Of a stretch of 64,000 bases of DNA, positions 27,601 to 34,530 are shown piece after piece. Position 1 is the stretch's first letter. Every line of letters begins with the position of its first letter. This DNA comes from Deltaproteobacteria bacterium (GTDB lineage: Bacteria > Myxococcota_A > UBA9160 > SZUA-336). The DNA lies in contig JAJDAK010000012.1 in the NCBI GenBank assembly GCA_029261895.1, forward strand, positions 1 through 64,000, read 5' to 3'. Both the position numbers and the translations under genes were made by a program. The notes under the pieces are model-generated. The model was given only the letters and a program-made list of their open reading frames with translations, had not been told where the DNA came from and did not search any database.

Positions 27601-29399
27601 TGTTCGGTCTCGCATGCGCCCTCTTGCCCACTAGTGATCAAGCAGATCGCTTAGCGGATGTAGCACGCTGGGCTGCGGAAGCCGCGCAGGCGCTCGATCG
27701 CAACGCTGAGGCGTTCCGATACTTAGAACTTTCACTCGGTCAGGATGCAGACCATCCACAGTCATTGGACGCCATGGCAGAGTTGAGCTTGAAGCTCGGT
27801 GCCTTCCCCCAGGCGCGTGAATGCCTCGAGCGCCGACTCCAACAGGACGGCCTCGATGATGAACACCGGGCGAACCACCTGGTGAAGCTCGCGAAATCCT
27901 GCGAAGGGACGCGCGATCGTGCAAGCGCTGCGGCTGCCCTCGAACAGGTCGTCGTGCTCAATCCGATCGACGAAGTATCCCGAGCTCGCGCGGTCGAACT
28001 ACTGGAGGGTCTCGGCGAGACCGCACGTGCGGTGGCGCAATTGGATGCCTGGACGGAACGCGCTCCGGTCGACATACGCGCATCGCTACAACTCCGCGCG
28101 GCGAAACTCGAGTCGGATTCGGGTCAACGCGAAGCCGCACATGATCGCTTGGAAGAACTGGTCGGGACAGAGCCCGACCTAGCAGCTGCGTGGGTTGCCC
28201 TCTCGAACCTCGTCATGGACGACCACGGCGCAACCGCAACCTTGCGCGTGACCGAACGCGCACTGGCTGCACTCACGATGGAACACGAGCGCGCACCGCT
28301 GCTCTGGCTCGAAGCACGCTCCTACCGCGCGCTGGATCGAATTCTGGAAGCCACACAGCGGGCTTGCGACACCCTGCGTGCAGATGCCGGCAACGTGGAA
28401 GCCGCACAACTTCTTGCACAAGACTTAGGACGTACCAGTGATTTCCAAGCGGCGGTCACGCACTTGGAGCGCACGCTTGATGTCGCGCATCCAAATCCTG
28501 CCATCGAAGCCGAGCTTTGGGAAGCGATTGGCCGCGCATACGCGGGTCCACTGGAAAACATCGAACGGGCCGAACGATCCTATCGACGCGCGTTGGAATG
28601 CAACCCGCTTCGTTCAAGTTCGCGCGAAGCGCTCGCAGATATCACGGCATTTGATCCGGCGATGCATCGGGAATCCATTCGCTTGCATCGCGACCTGCTC
28701 GAAGAATATCCCGCACGACCGGGTTCATGGCGTGCGATCACTCGCATATCAGAACATTGGAAGCGCAAGGAAAGTCTCGAAACCTGCGAATTGGTACTGC
28801 GCACGCTGGGTCAGGTGCCAGCAGCCGATGCCGAATTGGAGACCCGCGCTCCGCTGGTAGACATCCACCCTTCATCGAATCCCAATGTGCGAGCCGCAAC
28901 CGAACTGATGGCCGCGTTGGATGAAGCCAACGCGCAGCCACTACCCGGCGGTGCCCCTACCTTCATCGCCCTCCCGGCCGCATTGCAATCCTCGGTTGAA
29001 TCCATCGTCGGACCCGCGTGGAGTCTCTCCGACGAAGAACTTCGCGCACTCTGGCAACAGCCGGTTGAAACCGTCGCCTCTGTGCTCGAAACCTTACCTT
29101 GGAAAATCAAGCGACGACTTCGCAAAGCGTTTAGCGCGGTCGAAAATGGCGCCTTAGGCGAGCTCGAAACCGAACCGTGGCGAGAAGAAGTCCTCGCACA
29201 GGCGGCCGGGATCGCAGTGCAATCTGGCAAACTCGAGCTCAGCGATGCGCTGACACAGCTTCTCGGGCTTTGGCCCGCGACTCAACGACTCGATCTCAAG
29301 AGCGGCGGCAATCTAGGCACGGCCTTACAACTCTGCCCACCCGCACGCATCCTGCTACTCCGCATCGCCGACGCCACACTCAAAGGCCTCGGGCTCTAG
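21633..29399 (+). CDS. Giant tetratricopeptide-repeat protein (2588 aa)
   Basis: One uninterrupted 2588-residue frame made almost wholly of TPR-type helix pairs. Recurring words are of the A..Y..AL.LDP type, for example ARARYDRAIALDPGCDIALSGK, EASARAYDQALELVPDFEPA, AERSYRRALECNPLRSS and AFSCLDRALALEPQLGPAHRL. No signal peptide, membrane helix, kinase or other catalytic motif was noticed, so a very large cytosolic solenoid scaffold is the best reading. The last 230 residues are not TPR and contain LSDEELRALWQQPVETV. The first codon is a TTG without a clear Shine-Dalgarno; the GTG at 21651 is an alternative. It is transcribed away from ntrYX. Similar giant TPR proteins are seen in myxobacteria, but no function can be assigned. 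Confidence 0.85.
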   Translation: MTVKTPVNGNPSESNLEPRIQRLLETFSVDPNDTPAFETLEEYLFLNGRWSHLAGVYECRISVVTAGSSELFDLVLRLARLLDERLGDRVAARRRYEELLAVQADHPEALASLRRLYTRAGELTAALQITEMEESLELPKSHKARTLAEIGQLWGQMGDTDEARARYDRAIALDPGCDIALSGKAALAEVTGEIGNAILLHERRLDGLTGANRIDAMEHLAMLLPNDQSTRIRTLLREVVNANPRRRRALERLIEIEKSEGVWNRVDELQRLLWAALREPDERARLAKNSAVSALDEAKDLDAALFWAERAAELAPSDPAVHRLAAKIFRVAGQPAALIRALEELIQLEGASPELTSEISELYEKLERTEDCVTWSRRHLECQPHDGIVLARLDRALSRLSQHEERIEVLEQRIRCAESRESAAKLRTEMGDLFAEKLDDNEASARAYDQALELVPDFEPAAQRTIDLLRKAEKFDTLALFLESFAERTASAKVEANMWSTLGDLRLREFGDADGARAAQICALNSDPGHAGSLEGLRRVAHQSGDLGSLLEACERELALDPDPERTLELLQETIAAARDAGDLPRALRAAARWAELDPCTLSLHSLADVSRESSDSQNEQLALEALDSLLQVSPNERAHVLARLGDLALEQADPDAMRSAAHWYRESLRLASSAEVRGRLLDLYRRTAQLPDLAFELRAALRDATPERESVLRLELARVVAELSDYAGAIDALLPAFNQDPTAGQVADLLETLLSDQQRTEELTQVLARRLAAERDPTLRREIAHRHAALLLDGLQRPTEAIAALQEVADASRDTALEALFERALEMGGTPQDHEAWLLRRESHVEGAERVRLLLRLSVLQERDERPEDAIAALRRASRLIESGADDLVRQPLLALLRKYGEPQAQLDLLEEIVAGESDPAARASLRIERARILAETLDRPQDAIEELERAQQETSLRSDEWRLLGDLYQRCGATAKHARALAELVDCSDNADEQIRVLHQLASLRLHGPDEVRDSAAAERSLVELLRRVPDDGDAFEDLYTFYADKGRRAEQADLLQGRLDLDGLSGEIRAQTALRLAEIQQELGEIDNAITTLREARIRGADSHSLDELLYGCLASAANIEGLLTLCEEKTRDDGRADRGRWLRRWLNVLEQAGEPAETRLNVVEQLLEHRPDDIELIALRITLLRDTERIERLSHALEEVLNQSSLLSDGRRRVYTNELLRLYEGPLEDPASALRIIERELPNNPHWRIHGAELAAALEDPAREAAILAPLVFEATDDTPATPEAVRRLALAFHSCGEADRANPLLWQAFENNPNDREVLTALEAKLRHVNDADGLLRLIELHFPLEIEDRRTNLAREAFELAERVHDSELALRWLQRWHALEQLPGKLQVRWLGFEQEVGTPSGTRQALRALQQSTDAPDERAEYFALEANVCAKQGQLDIARQRYATALSTATAERVDWLQALDEVLKLEGRSAERCEILRRISEHATLDAEARAIYREERIGLLAADLGRREEAAQEMRRLLHDDPNTERVTRIARMRKLLSLYLDLAQPVEWCDVAEELLPLLAGEEREELEREVARRLTDPLRARDRAVSRWELILNQSSDDPEALEALSSLLRVPGQEARLARILEKRAETGAGAAEILFLDAAELHWNVFRDAEAAFSCLDRALALEPQLGPAHRLRAEVCGQLHRPDEEAISLRALLAAEPENDDAANRWLRLGQICVTQPGGQHEAEEAAQKCLEHAEGQRDIRVEARELLESLAAWPQVARLLREEIADSNTDIAARLLRRLARIEWDELHDAHAAAGALETLNEMDCLVAEDLERWSDALAAQGRWPQAIEQRKRALHLHGEMAGPRGWLELARLTWERLEDAERARGACDEALSLNPQSVEALRLRADLNAELGDVAQEVDDRIKLGERLVDASDGAAMFSHAAELTRNGLGDDARAWSLFRMALKRDASRIPALLGAGEIALARGEWSEAERMFGLACALLPTSDQADRLADVARWAAEAAQALDRNAEAFRYLELSLGQDADHPQSLDAMAELSLKLGAFPQARECLERRLQQDGLDDEHRANHLVKLAKSCEGTRDRASAAAALEQVVVLNPIDEVSRARAVELLEGLGETARAVAQLDAWTERAPVDIRASLQLRAAKLESDSGQREAAHDRLEELVGTEPDLAAAWVALSNLVMDDHGATATLRVTERALAALTMEHERAPLLWLEARSYRALDRILEATQRACDTLRADAGNVEAAQLLAQDLGRTSDFQAAVTHLERTLDVAHPNPAIEAELWEAIGRAYAGPLENIERAERSYRRALECNPLRSSSREALADITAFDPAMHRESIRLHRDLLEEYPARPGSWRAITRISEHWKRKESLETCELVLRTLGQVPAADAELETRAPLVDIHPSSNPNVRAATELMAALDEANAQPLPGGAPTFIALPAALQSSVESIVGPAWSLSDEELRALWQQPVETVASVLETLPWKIKRRLRKAFSAVENGALGELETEPWREEVLAQAAGIAVQSGKLELSDALTQLLGLWPATQRLDLKSGGNLGTALQLCPPARILLLRIADATLKGLGL

Positions 29400-29494
29400 C
29401 ACCCTTCAACCTTTCCCATTGCCCCTTGCGCGTTCGATGTAGGTCCTCCGCTCACAAGAGTTGCTCTTGTCGAGTTGCCGCAAGCTCGCTGCGA

Positions 29495-29638
29495 GTGGCA
29501 CCCTCGGATATCTCCGCTCGTGGCCTCGCTGCGCGCGTTCCAGTGGCACCCTCGGATATCTCCGCTCGTGGCCTCGCTGCGCGCGTTCCAGTGGCACCCT
29601 CGGATATCTCCGCTCGTGGCCTCGCTGCGCGCGTTCCA
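29495..29638. repeat. Three perfect tandem copies of a 48-bp unit
   Basis: Copies at 29495-29542, 29543-29590 and 29591-29638 are identical, each starting GTGGCACCCTCGGATATC. A fragment of the unit's end precedes the first copy, and GTGG of a fourth follows. The period is a multiple of three and all frames stay partly open across it, but no start, ribosome-binding site or conserved protein supports coding. Confidence 0.9.
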
Positions 29639-29694
29639 GTGGAACGCTTGCGCAGATTTCTAGCATCAGAACGCGTGCTGAATCTGTTGCTATG

Positions 29695-29801
29695 CGAGTT
29701 GTGCGGTTCGCGTACGGACCGTCTGCAGCGCGGTTAGAGAGTTTGCTACGGGCTAAGAGTATTCCCGCGCGAAGTAGGTCCGAAGCGAACTGCGCAACTC
29801 G
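29695..29801. repeat. REP-like element, left of the RAYT transposase
   Basis: About 107 bp bounded by inverted ends that match at 15 of 17 positions (29695-29711 and 29785-29801; CGAGTTG...TTCGC against GCGAA...CAACTCG). Its right 36 bp (29766-29801) recur downstream of the transposase at 30586-30621 with 32 of 36 matches, in direct orientation. Confidence 0.7.
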
Positions 29802-29828
29802 ATACGTGCTTCAACAACGACTTTTGTC

Positions 29829-29857
29829 TTGACTTTTCACAAACATCGCCGTATTCT
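29829..29857 (+). promoter_or_regulatory. Sigma-70-type promoter of the RAYT gene
   Basis: TTGACT (29829-29834), 17-bp spacer, TATTCT (29852-29857). Transcription should start within a few bases of the ATG at 29866, implying an almost leaderless mRNA. No Shine-Dalgarno is present, in agreement. Confidence 0.65.
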
Positions 29858-29865
29858 ACACATTA

Positions 29866-30519
29866 ATGAGACAGGTAGGTTTCAAAACAACGGTTGGTTG
29901 GGGTGGTTGGCGACCGGGTGCGGGGCGAAAACCGGGTCCGAACCCGCGAATTCGACACGCACCGCGTGACGCCTTTGGTCGAAACCATCCTTCACATGTC
30001 ACGCTGAAAGTCCGTAGCGACGTGCCGTCGCTGCGGATCCGCAAATGCGTGATGGAACTTGAACGACGCTTCGCGACAGCTTCGGAGCGCGGCGACTTTC
30101 GACTGGTCCACTACTCCATTCAATCAAATCATGTGCATATGATTGTTGAGGCGACCGGTCCCGAAGCCCTCGGTCGAGGTATGAAGTCGCTCGCCGCGCG
30201 CTTTGCACGTGCGGTGAACCGAGTGTTTCAGCGCAAAGGTTCCGTGCTAGTCGATCGATTCCATTCACGGGCGCTTAAGACGCCGCGCGAGGTACGAAAT
30301 GCTTTGCGCTACGTACTACTCAATACCCAGAAGCACGCCAAGAAAGCGTTGAATCGTTTAGATCCTGCGTCTTCGGCGCGATGGTTTGATGGTTGGAAGG
30401 GTCGGAGACCTGAACTCACCGGACCCCTAGTAGCGGTAGCACAGGCGCATACCTGGTTACTCACCAAGGGTTGGCGACGACACGGCTTACTGCAGCTCGA
30501 GAGCATTCCCGGCGGTTAG
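29866..30519 (+). CDS. REP-associated tyrosine transposase (RAYT, Y1_Tnp family)
   Basis: A 217-residue HUH nuclease. The metal-binding motif NHVHMIVE follows YSIQS, and the downstream helix VRNALRYVLLNTQKH carries the candidate nucleophilic tyrosine. The N-terminus is Gly/Trp/Arg-rich (GWGGWRPGAGRKPGP), as in one RAYT subgroup. Such proteins cut and rejoin single-stranded REP hairpins and are usually single-copy, domesticated relatives of IS200/IS605 transposases. It stands between two copies of a REP-like element and has its own promoter. All key residues and length look intact. Confidence 0.9.
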   Translation: MRQVGFKTTVGWGGWRPGAGRKPGPNPRIRHAPRDAFGRNHPSHVTLKVRSDVPSLRIRKCVMELERRFATASERGDFRLVHYSIQSNHVHMIVEATGPEALGRGMKSLAARFARAVNRVFQRKGSVLVDRFHSRALKTPREVRNALRYVLLNTQKHAKKALNRLDPASSARWFDGWKGRRPELTGPLVAVAQAHTWLLTKGWRRHGLLQLESIPGG

Positions 30520-30538
30520 TCCGCGTCGATTGCCGCGA

Positions 30539-30621
30539 ACCGTCTACAGCGTGGGCAAAGCGTGGCTAGGAGCTAGCGTCGGCTACGCGCGAAGCAGGTC
30601 CGAAGCAAGCTGCACAACTCG
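30539..30621. repeat. REP-like element, right of the RAYT transposase
   Basis: Collinear with 29718-29801: ACCGTCTRCAGCGYGG at 30539-30554 and the 36-bp block 30586-30621 (32 of 36 identical to 29766-29801). The left inverted end seen in the other copy is degraded here. Both copies point the same way, bracketing the transposase gene. Confidence 0.65.
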
Positions 30622-30654
30622 TTAGAGAAACGCGCGAGCTGGGGCTACCCCGAG

Positions 30655-31584
30655 TTAGCGGGCGAGTGCGACGCGGGGTACGCGGACTTGTTCGTCGACC
30701 TGATCCGGTGCGCTGGTGTTCGCTGCGACTTCGACAGTCCAGCAGCGCGGATTCGCGCGAATTTCGGCCATTAATGCGCGATGGAGTTCGTGACCGCTAC
30801 GCATGGTTTTGACATGACCCTGGATCGGCAGACCCAACAATGCGAGGTCACCAATCAGATCAAGTGCCTTGTGGCGAACGAATTCATCCGGGAAGCGCAG
30901 ACCTTCGCGGTTCAGAATCTTGCCACCGTCTACGATGATGGCGTTCTGCAACGAACCGCCGAGACCCAAGCCGTGTGCCTGAATCTGCTGCACTTCTTTT
31001 AGAAATCCGAATGTCCGCGCAGGCGCGATCTCACGCGCGAAATGCTTGGGACGTACAACAAGATTTTGCAGCGCTTGGCGGCCGATCGCCGGATGCTTGT
31101 AATCGATCGAAACCGAAATCTTGAAGTCCCTCGACGGCACAATGCGGGCGTAGCGATTGCCCTCACGCACTTCGATCGGACGACGAATCACAAGACGCCG
31201 CTGCTCTCGGCGCTGAGGACTCAGCCCCGCCTGTTGAATCAGATAAACAAAGGGCGCGGCACTTCCATCCATGATCGGAAGTTCGGGACCGTCGACCTCA
31301 ACGGTGCAATTATCGACCCCCATCCCGCGGAGCGCAGCAATCAGATGCTCGACCGTCTGCAGCTCGACCCGCCCGTTACCGAGCGTGGTCGCGAGGCGGG
31401 TATCCGTCACCCACTCTGGACGCGCCGGAAAGCGGACTTCCCGGTCTAGATCCGTTCGTACAAAGAGAACGCCGGTACCCGCGGCCGCCGGCCGCAGCAC
31501 CAAATCCACCGGCTTGCCACTGTGCAGGCCGATGCCCGTACACTGAACTCGGCTCGCAAGTGTGTGTTCAACTCGTCTGAGCAC
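30655..31584 (-). CDS. lpxC: UDP-3-O-acyl-N-acetylglucosamine deacetylase
   Basis: The zinc deacetylase that commits the cell to lipid A synthesis. About 309 residues if begun at the GTG at 31584. The GTG is chosen because AGAGGGGG lies just upstream and it gives the family length, whereas the ATG at 31767 adds 61 unrelated residues. Zinc ligands are H80 in TVEHL and the H...D pair in RHKALDLIGD; the early motif GIGLHSGKPV is also typical. It is a single gene on the minus strand behind a leader of about 230 nt. Its presence shows a lipopolysaccharide-bearing Gram-negative. Confidence 0.95.
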   Translation of the reverse strand: MLRRVEHTLASRVQCTGIGLHSGKPVDLVLRPAAAGTGVLFVRTDLDREVRFPARPEWVTDTRLATTLGNGRVELQTVEHLIAALRGMGVDNCTVEVDGPELPIMDGSAAPFVYLIQQAGLSPQRREQRRLVIRRPIEVREGNRYARIVPSRDFKISVSIDYKHPAIGRQALQNLVVRPKHFAREIAPARTFGFLKEVQQIQAHGLGLGGSLQNAIIVDGGKILNREGLRFPDEFVRHKALDLIGDLALLGLPIQGHVKTMRSGHELHRALMAEIRANPRCWTVEVAANTSAPDQVDEQVRVPRVALAR

Positions 31585-31779
31585 ATCGCCCCCTCTATCC
31601 ACGTCCCATTCGGCCCCTACGAACCTCGGCAGGCCTATCGACACCGCGACTCTGCCGCGTTGCGTCGAACCCGCATCAATATTGCAAAGACCGTTCCAAC
31701 CCCAGCGATAACCTTCGGGGGGGTACGCTGGGTTCGAATCGATAGTGAATGCGATCCTTCGAGGCAAGCCTGGGCTGGT

Positions 31780-31798
31780 TTATCCACAGCAATCCACA
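31780..31798 (+). promoter_or_regulatory. Two DnaA-box-like 9-mers in the lpxC leader
   Basis: TTATCCACA at 31780-31788 is a perfect consensus DnaA box; CAATCCACA at 31790-31798 is a weaker second copy, one base apart. They lie downstream of the predicted lpxC promoter. No AT-rich unwinding region or dnaA/dnaN is near, so an origin is not claimed. Confidence 0.45.
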
Positions 31799-31824
31799 GA
31801 TGTGCCACCCAGTCCAAGGTGATC

Positions 31825-31853
31825 TTTATATTACACCGTGACGAATTTGTCAC
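31825..31853 (-). promoter_or_regulatory. Predicted lpxC promoter with overlapping palindrome
   Basis: Minus-strand GTGACA (31853-31848), 17-bp spacer, TATAAA (31830-31825). The -35 lies in the palindrome GTGAC-N6-GTCAC at 31838-31853, which could be an operator. The distance to the lpxC GTG implies a leader of about 230 nt. Confidence 0.55.
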
Positions 31854-31867
31854 AGCCTTGGGCGGGA

Positions 31868-34480
31868 TCAGCTAGCCGGCGTGCGACCGGAAAGCCGGTC
31901 GATCTCGTCGAGGATGTCTTGGGCGGTCTGGAAGCGCGCCTCAGGGTCCTTCTCAAGTAGACGAAGAATGATCCGCTCGATTGCTCCTGGGAGCTCCGGA
32001 TTGGCTTCTCGCGGGCTCGGCGGCGCTGTATGGACATGATGGTAAGGCACATTTCCACGCTGAAACGGCAGTTCCCCTGTTGAGAGCTCAAAGAGTGTGA
32101 CCCCGAGTGAGTAGAGATCGGTCCGATGGTCCACGTTGCGACCTAGGGTTTGCTCGGGAGACATGTAAAACGGCGTTCCGGAAACCAGGGTGGTGGCATT
32201 CCGGACCTCTTCCATCAGTTTCGCCAAGCCGAAGTCCATGATTTTGACCTGCTTGTCTTGGGTCCACATGGTGTTGGCCGTTTTCACGTCGCGATGCACC
32301 ACACGTCTCGAATGGGCGTAGCCAAGCGCCTCGGTCATCTGACGCAGAATATAAATCACCCCGCCGGGAGCGATCGCACCGCGCCGTTGCACGATTTCCT
32401 TCAAAGTCGTGCCGTTCACATATTCCATCGCGAGATAAAATCCGTGCTCTGAATCTCCGGCGTCGTAGACCGTCACGATATTCGGGTGATTGAGTTGCGC
32501 GGCCGCTTTGGCTTCGCGGAGAAAATTCTTAAGTGCGTTGGGGTTTTGTCGCAGTCCTTCGGGCAAAACCTTGAACGCCACCTCACGCTCCAATACCGAA
32601 TCCCGCGCAAGATAAACCACACCCATGCCGCCGCGACCGAGTTCCCGAATCAATTCGTAGCGCTGGCCGCTGCTCCCCACCGTGGTATTCGAAGGCACGG
32701 TATCGACCGAATTCGACGGCGCTTGCTGGGCGTTGCGTTTCGCTTTGACGGCTTCGATGCGCTGGGCGACATCCGCGTGGTGATAGTCAAAACTGAGCAC
32801 ACGCTCGAAGGCTTCAACGGCGCGATCGAACTCTTCGCGCTTTTCATACGCGACTGCGAGTTGGAAATGCGCCGAGACGTTGGCACGCGTTACCTCGCCA
32901 TCTCCGACCGATTGTTCGTACTTGCGGATCGACAGGCTCTCCATGCCTTTTCCGCCAAAGAGCTCACCGAGCATGAAACATGCTTCTTTGAATTCCGAAC
33001 AATCAGACTCCACCATCTGAAGCAGGCGAATGGCTTCGTCGGTGAGGCCGCGCTCCGCATATGCTTTACCTGCTTCGAACGCGCGGCCGGCCTGCTCCAG
33101 CGCAGTGGCATACTTGTCCAAGTTCTCGCACTGCAGGTAACACTCGGCGGCGGCGTCAAACTCGCCGCAACTCTCAAACGCCTCCGCCGCGCGCTCGATC
33201 AATTGCCCGGCACGAAACATTTCCGCAGCCGCCGGATAATCGCCTATGCGCAGATAACACTCGCCGGATTTTTCGAACTGCTCCAGCCGACGAAATAGAT
33301 CACCTGCTTCCTGAAACTCGCCGGCTTTCTCGAGATGCTCAACCGCCTTTTCAATTTCTCCCGCATCACGCAGGTGTTCGCCTAATGCGCGCGCAGAACC
33401 GACTTCGTCGCCCATCTTCTCCAGCGCCTTGGCCGCCAGATCACCGCGGTTACAGCGGAAAAATAGCTCGGCAGCGCGTTCATACGATCCCGTCTGATAT
33501 GCGACCTTTGCGGCAGCCGAAAACGCCCCGCCGCGCACGTAGATCGCTTCCGCTTCGTCAAAGCGCTCCAGGTCAGCGAGCAATCCACCGGCCTTTTTTG
33601 CCAGGCTGCGCAGTTCACGCGCCTTCTCGTCAGTCGTTGCTGCACCACCGCCCTCTTCGTCGAAAGCTTCGATCAAAGATTGCGCGGCTTCGGCTTTACG
33701 ACCCGCTTTCAGAAAAGCTTTGGCTGCGTGGCGAGTGAAGCCGATCGCTTTGTAACAACGCCCTGCATCGGCATGCTTGTTCGCGCGCTCGTACATCTCA
33801 CCGGCAATAGAGTTCTTCTGAGCCTTCAAGTAGCACGCGGCCGCTGCTTCGAAGTTCTCCAAGCGAGCGTAAATGGCACCCGCCGACTCCGGACGCTCGG
33901 CATTCAGATAGAGCTCCGCCGCCTCCTCGAACCGGTTTTGGTCGTGACGCACTTCGGCCGCACGATGAAAGAATTCATGCGCCACGAAAAGATCTGCGGC
34001 TTCGTCGCGCAAACCTTTAGCTAGCAGCAGCTCGCCCGCGTCATCGACGCGTCCCTCTTTCGCCAGCACCTCAGCCTGCTTCAGCGAACGCTTCCGTTCT
34101 TTCTTCGAGGTGATGAGCGTGCCCGAATTTGCGGACTGCTTTTCCGCAAACTCAGCAGGAGGCTCCCACGGTTTACGCGGCCAGACGGCGAAGAGAAATA
34201 GAAACAGCGCAATGCCAAAGACAGCACCCCAAACCTCGGCGCGACCCAACACTCGTGCGGAGGTAAATCCGCGGTCGAGATGCGCGCGTAGCGCTTCGAC
34301 TTCCCCTTCCGTCGCCTGACTTTCCTCGGGATTAATATAAGCGTCGAAGAGTTCGTGACCCCGTTGTCGAACGGTTTCAAACTCTTCGTCGCTCAGTCCA
34401 TCTGCCATCAAGCCAAACAGGCCCGGAACGAGCAGAAGAATAGCGAGTAGAAACGCAGTTATACGAAGGACGGCGCGCAC
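31868..34480 (-). CDS. Membrane-anchored TPR and Ser/Thr protein kinase
   Basis: An 870-residue protein with an unusual order. Two N-terminal membrane helices (about 8-25 and 83-100) enclose a short outside loop. A long run of TPR-like helices follows at about 110-570 (for example EAADLFVAHEFFHRAAE, NFEAAAACYLKAQ). The kinase domain is at the C-terminus, about 597-870. Kinase motifs are complete: GRGGMGVVY, the lysine in VAFKVL, HRDVKTANTM, DFGLAK and SPEQ. Most bacterial Hanks-type kinases place the kinase first and the sensor after the membrane helix. Active kinase and cytosolic TPRs are predicted; substrates are unknown. TauE follows 50 nt beyond its start, on the same strand. Confidence 0.9.
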   Translation of the reverse strand: MRAVLRITAFLLAILLLVPGLFGLMADGLSDEEFETVRQRGHELFDAYINPEESQATEGEVEALRAHLDRGFTSARVLGRAEVWGAVFGIALFLFLFAVWPRKPWEPPAEFAEKQSANSGTLITSKKERKRSLKQAEVLAKEGRVDDAGELLLAKGLRDEAADLFVAHEFFHRAAEVRHDQNRFEEAAELYLNAERPESAGAIYARLENFEAAAACYLKAQKNSIAGEMYERANKHADAGRCYKAIGFTRHAAKAFLKAGRKAEAAQSLIEAFDEEGGGAATTDEKARELRSLAKKAGGLLADLERFDEAEAIYVRGGAFSAAAKVAYQTGSYERAAELFFRCNRGDLAAKALEKMGDEVGSARALGEHLRDAGEIEKAVEHLEKAGEFQEAGDLFRRLEQFEKSGECYLRIGDYPAAAEMFRAGQLIERAAEAFESCGEFDAAAECYLQCENLDKYATALEQAGRAFEAGKAYAERGLTDEAIRLLQMVESDCSEFKEACFMLGELFGGKGMESLSIRKYEQSVGDGEVTRANVSAHFQLAVAYEKREEFDRAVEAFERVLSFDYHHADVAQRIEAVKAKRNAQQAPSNSVDTVPSNTTVGSSGQRYELIRELGRGGMGVVYLARDSVLEREVAFKVLPEGLRQNPNALKNFLREAKAAAQLNHPNIVTVYDAGDSEHGFYLAMEYVNGTTLKEIVQRRGAIAPGGVIYILRQMTEALGYAHSRRVVHRDVKTANTMWTQDKQVKIMDFGLAKLMEEVRNATTLVSGTPFYMSPEQTLGRNVDHRTDLYSLGVTLFELSTGELPFQRGNVPYHHVHTAPPSPREANPELPGAIERIILRLLEKDPEARFQTAQDILDEIDRLSGRTPAS

Positions 34481-34530
34481 CTAGGAACAATCGTCTTAAG
34501 CGCATCCCATGTTGAGGGTTTCAGGCTGCG

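Noticed and set aside
29495..29638. CRISPR array
   Set aside because: Copies are directly adjacent with no spacers; no cas genes.
29470..29737. Open frames across the 48-bp repeats on both strands
   Set aside because: They exist because the period is a multiple of three. No ribosome-binding site, no family resemblance, and the translated unit is simply repeated.
31780..31798. Chromosomal origin at the DnaA boxes
   Set aside because: Only two boxes, no AT-rich unwinding element, no dnaA, dnaN, gyrB or rpmH nearby.
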